Below are positions 21,994 to 27,023 of a stretch of DNA of 27,023 nt, one piece after another. Origin of the DNA: a virus. The stretch's first letter is position 1. Each line of letters begins with the position of its first letter. The stretch spans positions 1 through 27,023 of the IMG/VR virus record IMGVR_UViG_3300025120_000445; one strand, written 5' to 3'. Below the pieces are notes generated by a model, which made no database searches, was not told the origin of the DNA, and worked only from the letters and a program-made list of their open reading frames with translations. Both the position numbers and the translations under genes were made by a program.

Positions 21994-23955
21994 ATGGACA
22001 TTCTTAACCTATCCCAATATCAAGAGAGGTCATACCAAGAGACCCCAAGCCCAAGGGGGTGGGTCAACTATGGTGATGACAACCTCTTTCCACAATATCT
22101 CGTTGACCTCTACAAGTCGAGCGCGGTGCATGGTGCTTTGTGTAACACCATCAGTCAAATGGTCTTTGGCAATGGTGTCAGCGCATCGGACATAGAGACA
22201 CGCTTGAAGCTACAAGAGTGGGGTTTTGATGACGAGCTACGAAAGGCTTGTCTAGACCTCAAGATACAAGGTGGCTTCGCTTTAGAGATTGGCTTCAGCG
22301 TTGACCGCACAACGATTGCGAGTATCAAGCATTGTCCTTTTGAGAACTTGCGTAGTGCCGAGGCCAACGAACAAGACGAGATTGACTTCTATTGGTTCTC
22401 TAGAGATTGGAGTGACCAACGCGAAGACCCCGTGAAGGTGAAAGCCTTTGACCCCGCACACAAGAACGAGTACCCCAACCAAATACTCTACGTCAAGCCC
22501 TTTGCACCAGGCTCTTTCTACTACCCCAAGCCCGACTACGTTGGCTCCGTCAACTACATCGAACTTGATAAAGAAATAAGCAAGTACCACGTCAACAACA
22601 TCCGCAATGGTCTTGCTCCTTCCTTCACTATCCACTTCAAGAATGGTGTTCCCGCACCTGAAGAGCGCAGGAAGATTCGCAATGACATAGAGAGGCAGTT
22701 GGCAGGCACTACCAACTCAGGTAAGTTCATCGTCACCTACTCGGATCAACCCGATAGGAAGCCTGACTTTGAGCCATTTCCTTTGTCTGATGCTGACAAA
22801 CAATACGAGTTTCTCTCTACCGAGGCCACTGACAAAATCATGGTGGGACACCGCGTGGTGTCTCCCGCTATGTTTGGAGTCAAGACCGCTGGGCAACTAG
22901 GGTCAAGTCAAGAGCTTGAGATTGCCTCTGACTTGTTTGACGAGCAAATCATCAAGCCCTTTCAACGCATCATCAAAGATGCCGTCAAGCGCATCCTTGT
23001 AGCAAGTGGCTTGAACCCATCAATAGTGATGGACGTAGCTGAGATAGTTGATGCACCCACATCAAGCACCGAGGAGGCCACACAAGACGCACCACAAGAC
23101 GAATCAACTGAGGTCGTGGATGAAGTGACCATTGACAAGGAAGCCTCGTACAACGGGGCGCAAATCAGCTCGGCTCTTGACATCATCATCAAGGTTGGTG
23201 AAGGACTCATCACCAAGGAACAAGCCACCGTCTTCCTGATTCAGATGCTTCAGTTTGATCCTGATGTGGCAAAGGCTCTCTTCCAAGATGACGCGAAGGC
23301 TGATGAAGCCATCGAGCGTCTAGCCTCACTCAAAAAAAAAAGACACCACGAGCATGGGTGTTGCACCCACCTCAAGTCTGACTACGACCTCAGCCCCACG
23401 CTGACATACTTGCTAGAGAGGGGAGAGAAGGTAGACGAATCCTACGAGCTGATAGATGAGGTAGAGGTTGACCTACAACTTGAGGACGCACGTGACGAGT
23501 TGTGGCACTTTGCTAGCCGTGTACCAGGAGACTCCAAGCGTCCGAGCGAGATGGACAATGATATCGTACGCATCCGCTACAAGTATGATGGCAAGTTGTC
23601 TGACAATAGCCGTGACTTCTGCAAGAAGATGGTAAGGGCTAGAAGGGTATGGCGGAAAGAGGACGTTATGAATGCGGGAAGCCTTGCGGTGAATCCCGGC
23701 TTTGGAAGGGACGGGGCTGACACCTACTCTATTTGGGAGTTTAAGGGCGGCCCTCAGTGTGGCCATCGGTGGCTTCGTCAAACCTACTTAAAGAAGGAGA
23801 ACAACCGCAAGGTATCAGTAGCAGAAGCACGACGCATCATCTCTCGACTGCCTGAGTCAGAGCGCAAGGCAAACCAAATCAAAAGCGAACCGAAAGGGAG
23901 GCAAGACATCAAGCCTCGCAATATGCCCAACCAAGGCTACATCAACCCCCGATAA
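21994..23955 (+). CDS. Portal protein with extra C-terminal domain
   Basis: The product has 653 residues from ATG 21994. Residues 1-345 show portal traits: NYGDDNLFPQYLVDLYKSSA, ALCNTISQMVFGNGV, YHVNNIRNG, and VVSPAMFGVKTAGQLGSSQE (287-306) with the following DLFDEQIIKPFQRIIKD helix. Residues 350-450 are an acidic linker and helical segment. Residues 500-600 form a separate module (SRDFCKKMVRARRVWRKEDV, AVNPGFGRDGADTYSIWEFK, GGPQCGHRWLR) that I know as a recurring fusion on Bacteroidota head proteins. A ten-A run (23332-23341) lies between the portal part and this module. The portal forms the DNA gate; here it lies 13 kb from the terminase. Confidence 0.8.
   Translation: MDILNLSQYQERSYQETPSPRGWVNYGDDNLFPQYLVDLYKSSAVHGALCNTISQMVFGNGVSASDIETRLKLQEWGFDDELRKACLDLKIQGGFALEIGFSVDRTTIASIKHCPFENLRSAEANEQDEIDFYWFSRDWSDQREDPVKVKAFDPAHKNEYPNQILYVKPFAPGSFYYPKPDYVGSVNYIELDKEISKYHVNNIRNGLAPSFTIHFKNGVPAPEERRKIRNDIERQLAGTTNSGKFIVTYSDQPDRKPDFEPFPLSDADKQYEFLSTEATDKIMVGHRVVSPAMFGVKTAGQLGSSQELEIASDLFDEQIIKPFQRIIKDAVKRILVASGLNPSIVMDVAEIVDAPTSSTEEATQDAPQDESTEVVDEVTIDKEASYNGAQISSALDIIIKVGEGLITKEQATVFLIQMLQFDPDVAKALFQDDAKADEAIERLASLKKKRHHEHGCCTHLKSDYDLSPTLTYLLERGEKVDESYELIDEVEVDLQLEDARDELWHFASRVPGDSKRPSEMDNDIVRIRYKYDGKLSDNSRDFCKKMVRARRVWRKEDVMNAGSLAVNPGFGRDGADTYSIWEFKGGPQCGHRWLRQTYLKKENNRKVSVAEARRIISRLPESERKANQIKSEPKGRQDIKPRNMPNQGYINPR
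23332..23341 (+). other. A10 homopolymer between portal core and C-terminal domain
   Basis: Ten A encode KKKR (codons AAA AAA AAA AGA). A -1 or +1 slip here would reach a stop within about 25 codons and give a portal lacking the fused domain. Whether slipping occurs cannot be read from the sequence. Confidence 0.4.
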
Positions 23956-23957
23956 CT

Positions 23958-24539
23958 ATGGCACTAACCGCAGAAGTCTTATTCGTCAACACCGACCTTG
24001 TCAAGCGTCTGACCTCCCTCAATGGGAGTGTAGAAGATAGCATCATCGTCCCAGCCATCATCTTGGCTCAAGACAAGTACCTACAATCGTACTTGGGAAC
24101 TGACCTCTTGGTCAAGCTCAAGAGTGACGTAAGTGGTAGTGGCCCATCGGGGGTGTATGAAACCCTACTTGATAGCTACGTTCGTAAAGCTACTTGCTGG
24201 TGGACGCTCGTAGAGTTAATCCCCAACCTCTATGTACGTCTTGACAACGGGGGTTTGATGATCCGTAGTGCTGAAAATAGTCAACCCATCTCAGAGCAAG
24301 ACCTACACCGAGAGGTAGAGAGAGCGCGTCAGAACGCTCAATTCTACACCGAGCGTCTAGTGTCTTACTTGATTCACAACTCTTCTTCCTACCCTGAGTA
24401 CACGAGCAACACCAGCCCCGATATGCAACCTGAGCGTATCTCGTACAATCAAAACGGCATGACGGTGAGCCACGGGGTGGAAGACATCAAGTACACCTAC
24501 CGAAAGGCCAACGTGCTTGATAGAGGAATAGACTATTGA
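23958..24539 (+). CDS. Head-tail connector/adaptor-like protein (DUF6712-like)
   Basis: The product has 193 residues from ATG 23958, two bases after the portal stop. It has the helical pattern of connector proteins: LFVNTDLVKRLTSLNGSVED, IILAQDKYLQSYLGTDLLVK, VRKATCWWTLVELIPNLYVR and LHREVERARQNAQFYTERLV. The block around YLQSYLGTDL and the central W residues resembles a family I know as DUF6712, common beside Bacteroidota phage portals. It likely forms the first ring under the portal. The last 50 residues (SSYPEYTSNTSPDMQPE ...) are polar and may be flexible. Confidence 0.75.
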   Translation: MALTAEVLFVNTDLVKRLTSLNGSVEDSIIVPAIILAQDKYLQSYLGTDLLVKLKSDVSGSGPSGVYETLLDSYVRKATCWWTLVELIPNLYVRLDNGGLMIRSAENSQPISEQDLHREVERARQNAQFYTERLVSYLIHNSSSYPEYTSNTSPDMQPERISYNQNGMTVSHGVEDIKYTYRKANVLDRGIDY

Positions 24540-24540
24540 T

Positions 24541-24687
24541 ATGGCACAAACAAGGAAGGAGAATGTAAAACGGCTACAAACGTGGCTCAAGAAACAACAT
24601 GGAACTAGAAGTGATATTGACATCATTGCTCCCAAGCATCGGAGCAATCCTAGGTGTATGGGTAAAGATGAGCACCGAGCTAGCTAA
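24541..24687 (+). CDS. Possible 48-residue basic protein
   Basis: An open frame starts at ATG 24541, one base after the preceding stop, and encodes MAQTRKENVKRLQTWLKKQH followed by a less typical, Arg/His-rich tail. Its second half overlaps the next membrane-protein gene in another frame, and that gene's frame looks more natural there. It may be a small real gene filling the 59-base gap, or the gap may simply be leader. Low confidence. Confidence 0.35.
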   Translation: MAQTRKENVKRLQTWLKKQHGTRSDIDIIAPKHRSNPRCMGKDEHRAS

Positions 24688-24811
24688 ACTCAAAGGAAGG
24701 GTCCAAGTACTCGAACGCGATAGGTCAGAGATTAAAGACCTAGTCAAGGAGTGCGTAGAGGGAATCCAAGAACTGAAGATACTAATTGCAAGGAAGGGAT
24801 ATGACACTTAA
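24599..24811 (+). CDS. XhlA/spanin-like small membrane protein
   Basis: The product has 70 residues from ATG 24599. Residues 4-23 form a membrane segment (EVILTSLLPSIGAILGVWVK), followed by a coiled coil (ELAKLKGRVQVLERDRSEIK, ECVEGIQELKILIARKG). This layout resembles the hemolysin XhlA-type proteins that assist phage lysis. Its stop overlaps the start of the M15 peptidase gene by 11 bases, so joint expression in lysis is likely. A holin role cannot be excluded. Confidence 0.7.
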   Translation: MELEVILTSLLPSIGAILGVWVKMSTELAKLKGRVQVLERDRSEIKDLVKECVEGIQELKILIARKGYDT

Positions 24812-25175
24812 ATACTTCAAGCGTGAAGAGTTTGACTCTCCCGATGAGCCTGGCTCAGGGAGCATGATGGAGGACGACTTTCTAGAGCGTCTTGATATTG
24901 CGCGTGACATCTATGGGTATCCTATGATTGTCACCAGCGGCTTTCGCACCATCAAGCACCATCGTAGCCTCTCGGATCGTGGGTACAAAACGTCAAAGAA
25001 TAGCAGCCACCTTCTTGGTCTAGCCGCTGACATCCATTGTGACGATAGTCGAAAGAGGTACTTGCTGATTGAAGCCCTGCTAGATGCGGGCTTTCGACGT
25101 ATCGGGGTGGGGTCTACCTTCATTCATGTTGACCTTGACGAGGCCAAATCTCAAGACGTGATTTGGACATACTAA
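24801..25175 (+). CDS. Endolysin: zinc D,D/L,D-carboxypeptidase-like (peptidase M15)
   Basis: The product has 124 residues from ATG 24801 (MTLKYFKREEFDSPDEPGSG); a TTG five codons upstream is less likely. The zinc ligands of the M15 family are visible: H70 and D77 in SSHLLGLAADIHC, and H109 with D111 in FIHVDLD, with SGFRT (46-50) before them. These enzymes cut peptide stems of peptidoglycan and serve as endolysins in many phages of Gram-negative hosts. There is no signal peptide, so release depends on a holin, for which the small membrane proteins on both sides are candidates. Confidence 0.88.
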   Translation: MTLKYFKREEFDSPDEPGSGSMMEDDFLERLDIARDIYGYPMIVTSGFRTIKHHRSLSDRGYKTSKNSSHLLGLAADIHCDDSRKRYLLIEALLDAGFRRIGVGSTFIHVDLDEAKSQDVIWTY

Positions 25176-25204
25176 GAGAGATACGACCGCGCATCAAGGG
25201 GAGC

Positions 25205-25891
25205 ATGAGGAGAGCCTACGATTGGCTCACTGAGAAGACCTCCCGTGTCCTAGTCATAGGTGACCTTCATTGTCCCTTTGACCTAGATGGCTACCTAGAG
25301 CATTGTCAAGATATCTACTCTCGGCACAACTGCAATCGAGTAGTATTCATTGGGGACATCATAGACAATCACTACTCTTCCTACCATGAGACCGACCCCG
25401 ATGGGTTCGGAGGTGGTGAGGAGTTAGAGAGAGCCATCTACCATGTGGCCCGCTGGAGCGAGGCTTTCCCTCACGCTGATGTATTGATAGGAAACCATGA
25501 CCGCATCATCATGAGAAAGGCTTTCAGCTCTGCAATCCCAAAGGCATGGGTCAAGTCATACAATGAAGTCCTAGGCACTAACTGGAATTGGGTTGAACAA
25601 CTGGTGATAGATGGAGTCCAATACGTCCATGGGGAAGGTGGGACCGCACGAACCAAGGCAAAGAATGACATGATGTCCACCGTTCAAGGCCACATCCACA
25701 CCGCTTGCTATGTTGATTGGATGGTAGGTAGGAACTTCCGAATCTTTGGAATGCAAGTAGGATGCGGCATCGACCACGATGCTTATGCTTCTGCCTACGC
25801 ACGACACTACAAGAAGCAAGCGATAGGGTGTGGAGTTGTAATTGATGGGGCGGTCGCTATCAACTGCCTTATGACTCTTGGATCGAAATGA
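25205..25891 (+). CDS. Metallophosphoesterase (calcineurin-like)
   Basis: The product has 228 residues from ATG 25205; an in-frame TTG at 25163 would add 14 residues and overlap the endolysin stop. All metal motifs are present: GDLHCP with D20 and H22, GDIIDNH (50-56), GNHD (96-99), H142 in VHGEGG, and GHIH (162-165). The fold hydrolyses phosphomono- or diesters, and the substrate here is unknown. From memory, enzymes of this type are common in Bacteroidota phages near lysis genes; roles in nucleic acid repair or cell-signal turnover are possible. The stop overlaps the next start by four bases. Confidence 0.85.
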   Translation: MRRAYDWLTEKTSRVLVIGDLHCPFDLDGYLEHCQDIYSRHNCNRVVFIGDIIDNHYSSYHETDPDGFGGGEELERAIYHVARWSEAFPHADVLIGNHDRIIMRKAFSSAIPKAWVKSYNEVLGTNWNWVEQLVIDGVQYVHGEGGTARTKAKNDMMSTVQGHIHTACYVDWMVGRNFRIFGMQVGCGIDHDAYASAYARHYKKQAIGCGVVIDGAVAINCLMTLGSK

Positions 25892-26115
25892 AAAAGCCCA
25901 ACCCCCTACTCAACATCCTTGGCAAGTTGGACTTGACTGAAGTCTTCAAGAGCAAAGGAAACCTGAAGCGATGGAGTGCGAAGCGAACCATTGGAGGGAC
26001 AATAGTCATCTACGCTCTGACTAGCATGAATGGCGAGATAGAACCCCTTGGGGTTTTGCTTTGCTTCATAGGCATACTTCCCTTGTGCCTAAGTTTCTTT
26101 GAAGAGAAAAGTTGA
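25888..26115 (+). CDS. Two-span membrane protein, holin candidate
   Basis: The product has 75 residues from ATG 25888, sharing ATGA with the phosphoesterase stop. After a basic, amphipathic N-terminus (NPLLNILGKLDLTEVFKSKG, RWSAKRTIGG) it has two likely membrane segments, TIVIYALTSMNG and LGVLLCFIGILPLCLSFF, with a charged end (EEKS). Size, topology and place in the lysis block suit a holin. From memory, similar proteins ending LPLCLSFFE are common but unnamed in Bacteroidota phages. It is the last gene of the late operon. Confidence 0.7.
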   Translation: MKKPNPLLNILGKLDLTEVFKSKGNLKRWSAKRTIGGTIVIYALTSMNGEIEPLGVLLCFIGILPLCLSFFEEKS

Positions 26116-26153
26116 CTATCTTAGTCGAGCCACTAGGCGACACAGGTAGAGCC

Positions 26154-26181
26154 TGAGAGTTGGAACGCCAACCCAGTCTCA
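26154..26181 (+). other. Bulged hairpin in the intergenic RNA
   Basis: TGAGA-GTTGG (26154-26163) pairs fully with CCAAC (26168-26172) and TCTCA (26177-26181) around the four-base loop AACG, with CCAG bulged on the 3' side. Ten base pairs without mismatch are unlikely to be chance. No T run follows, so it is not a terminator. Confidence 0.6.
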
Positions 26182-26196
26182 TTTCAATTCAGCAGA

Positions 26197-26274
26197 TGGG
26201 GCAATGGTGTACTTCAAGCCATGCAAGCAAACGCACTGCCAATGATGTAGCTAGGTTCGATTCCTAGCCCCCAA
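26197..26274 (+). other. tRNA-like element, degenerate
   Basis: A perfect T-arm is present: CTAGG-TTCGATT-CCTAG (26251-26267), with the canonical TTCRANY loop. About 55 bases upstream lies TGGGGC (26197-26202), nearly matching GCCCCCA after the T-arm. ATGG/CCAT (26204-26222) resembles a D-arm. A proper anticodon arm is missing: only GCA/TGC pairs, no U33 is found, and the D-loop lacks GG. It is either a decayed tRNA or a mimic. I do not call a functional tRNA. Confidence 0.4.
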
Positions 26275-26340
26275 CAACATGGGTGATGTCCTACCATCAA
26301 GGGTGGTCTACTTGACGGGCTAGTTTCATAGTGTTTTTAG

Positions 26341-26374
26341 GTAGCGGCTCTCACAAGGGGTCGCTACTTTTTTT
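26341..26374 (+). terminator. Strong intrinsic terminator at the end of the late region
   Basis: GTAGCG (26341-26346) pairs perfectly with CGCTAC (26362-26367) around a 15-base loop, followed at once by seven T (26368-26374). It separates late/lysis transcription from the early promoter just downstream. Confidence 0.88.
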
Positions 26375-26395
26375 GAATAAATCTTGGGGTTTCTC

Positions 26396-26424
26396 TTGGA
26401 TTATTACAATTCGTTTGTACATTG
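26396..26424 (+). promoter_or_regulatory. Early promoter of Bacteroidota type (TTG-N19-TACATTG)
   Basis: TTG at 26396-26398 and TACATTG at 26418-26424 are 19 bases apart, close to the Bacteroidota consensus with a -33 TTG and a -7 TAnnTTTG. It lies just after a terminator and before the early gene set, exactly where an early promoter read by the host sigma factor should be. The transcript would begin near 26430, favouring ATG 26451 as first start. Confidence 0.6.
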
Positions 26425-26450
26425 CGCCTATGAAACACAATTCAAACACT

Positions 26451-26861
26451 ATGAACTATTCAATCAAATCAGTCAAATTCTTTGACACGCGCGATGGCGG
26501 TGGCTTCAACTGCTCGCTCTTTCAGAATGGCAAGAAGGTTGCCTACGTCTACGACGAGGGTCGAGGGGGAAGCCTCTTCTACGATTGTCTCAATGCTTGG
26601 GACTTTGGTAGCTACACCTTTGACGAGGTCATCTACAAACTCATTGACGAGCATCGTCAGAAGAAGGAGGAGAAGAAGGGCATCTTGGTCAAGAGAGAGT
26701 TTGGATATGCTATCCTTGAATGGAGAGTGACTATCCCTACGCTTCTCAAGAAGTATAGCAATGGCCTAGAGGCAATTCAAAAGGAGTACGACAAGACTAT
26801 CAAGGGAGGACAAGAGGTACTCAACAAGGGATACCTTGCAAGCATTGGAGTAAACGTATAA
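26451..26861 (+). CDS. Hypothetical early protein, first gene after the early promoter
   Basis: The product has 136 residues from ATG 26451 (MNYSIKSVKFFDTRDGGGFN). An in-frame ATG at 26430 would fall at or near the transcription start and is less likely. The N-terminal half is a small beta domain (FDTRDGGGFNCSLFQNGKKV, YVYDEGRGGSLFYDCL). From memory this TRDGGGF pattern occurs in a widespread, unnamed phage family. The second half is helical and Lys/Glu-rich (DEHRQKKEEKKGILVKREFG). As the first early gene it may act on the host or on early regulation, but nothing shows how. Confidence 0.75.
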   Translation: MNYSIKSVKFFDTRDGGGFNCSLFQNGKKVAYVYDEGRGGSLFYDCLNAWDFGSYTFDEVIYKLIDEHRQKKEEKKGILVKREFGYAILEWRVTIPTLLKKYSNGLEAIQKEYDKTIKGGQEVLNKGYLASIGVNV

Positions 26862-26872
26862 CCTGAAGAACC

Positions 26873-27016
26873 ATGGAACGCTATACATTTTTATCTCAAA
26901 GGTTGTCAGCTAAGACAATCACCGACTCTGAGAAGAAGGAACTATTTGCTTTGGCATTTGGTGAGGACTTTATGGCGAGTGAGGACAAGGGCGCAAAGAA
27001 GACTTACGAAGTATAA
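26873..27016 (+). CDS. Complete copy of the split small early gene (47 residues)
   Basis: It starts at ATG 26873, eleven bases after the previous stop, and ends at TAA 27014-27016. The protein (MERYTFLSQRLSAKTITDSE...) is charged and helical with the segment KKELFALAFGEDFM. No family recognised. Most of it lies in the terminal repeat, so its 3' end is duplicated at 1-120. On the circle it is followed by the G8 hairpin at 127-154. Confidence 0.75.
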   Translation: MERYTFLSQRLSAKTITDSEKKELFALAFGEDFMASEDKGAKKTYEV

Positions 27017-27023
27017 CCCATAG
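26897..27023. repeat. Terminal direct repeat, right copy
   Basis: Identical to 1-127 over its whole length. See the left copy: joining the two ends closes a circle of 26,896 bp. Confidence 0.95.

Larger units (their letters stand above)
26116..26340 (+). ncRNA. Gene-free structured region, candidate noncoding RNA
   Basis: About 225 bases without a convincing gene lie between the holin candidate and a terminator. They hold a 10-bp bulged hairpin, a tRNA-like segment, and arms that can pair in two exclusive ways: GCTAGG with CCTAGC (26250-26268), or CTAGCCC (26264-26270) with GGGCTAG (26317-26323). With the terminator this could be a structured 3' end or a processed RNA of about 250 bases. Its nature is inferred only from folding by eye. 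Confidence 0.4.

Noticed and set aside
26197-26274. Functional tRNA gene
   Set aside because: Only the T-arm is perfect. There is no proper anticodon arm or U33, the D-loop lacks GG, and the acceptor stem has a mismatch or bulge.

Overview
The window is one complete, circularly assembled tailed-phage genome. Bases 1-127 recur exactly at 26897-27023, so the unique genome is 26,896 bp and the first gene is cut by the arbitrary contig ends. The tape measure protein of about 660 residues and the large-terminase / tail-chaperone / HK97-type head set point to a small siphovirus. The host is probably a member of Bacteroidota. Translation starts lack Shine-Dalgarno motifs and are preceded by A/T-rich leaders (for example the major capsid gene). 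One intergenic promoter fits the TTG-N19-TAnnTTG pattern. Several proteins (dockerin-like peptide, NinG-like protein with an N-terminal LDQVFSRYIR segment, XkdF-type protease fused to a DUF5824-like domain, DUF6712-like connector) are of kinds I associate with phages of that phylum. There is no integrase or recognisable CI-type repressor, so a strictly lytic life style is likely.

Layout. (1) 26.4-27.0 kb and 0.1-3.8 kb, plus strand: an early module of tightly overlapping small genes, two HTH regulators, a PD-(D/E)XK exonuclease and a replication initiator whose own coding sequence carries two families of direct repeats, a probable origin. No polymerase, helicase or primase is encoded, so replication must use the host machinery. 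(2) 3.8-4.7 kb: an orphan C5-cytosine methyltransferase with a 234-codon second gene embedded in its +1 frame. (3) 4.7-5.4 kb, minus strand: a three-gene moron-like cassette (lipoprotein, 52-residue EF-hand/dockerin-like peptide, unknown). (4) 5.4-7.4 kb: NinG/Rap-like protein, a sigma-70-family factor, a Cys-rich protein and a ParB-like protein. (5) 7.4-8.9 kb: terminase. (6) 8.9-17.8 kb: tail genes, including a chaperone with a T9 frameshift site, and the tape measure. (7) 17.8-24.5 kb: multidomain prohead protease, scaffold, capsid, putative tail tube, portal and connector. (8) 24.6-26.1 kb: lysis region with an M15 peptidase, small membrane proteins and a metallophosphoesterase. (9) 26.1-26.45 kb: a structured, gene-free region ending in a strong terminator and an early promoter.

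The most notable observation is a two-box motif, GTAAGA-N16/17-GTTATA. It occurs three times, always at gene boundaries in the late region: after terminase, before the tape measure, and before scaffold/capsid. I propose that it is the late promoter read by the phage's own sigma factor. Other highlights are the overprinted methyltransferase locus, the origin repeats inside the initiator gene, the frameshifting homopolymers, the unusual tail-before-head gene order with a portal far from the terminase, and the tRNA-like or switch-like RNA at 26.1-26.4 kb. All family names are from memory of motifs; no database search was possible.
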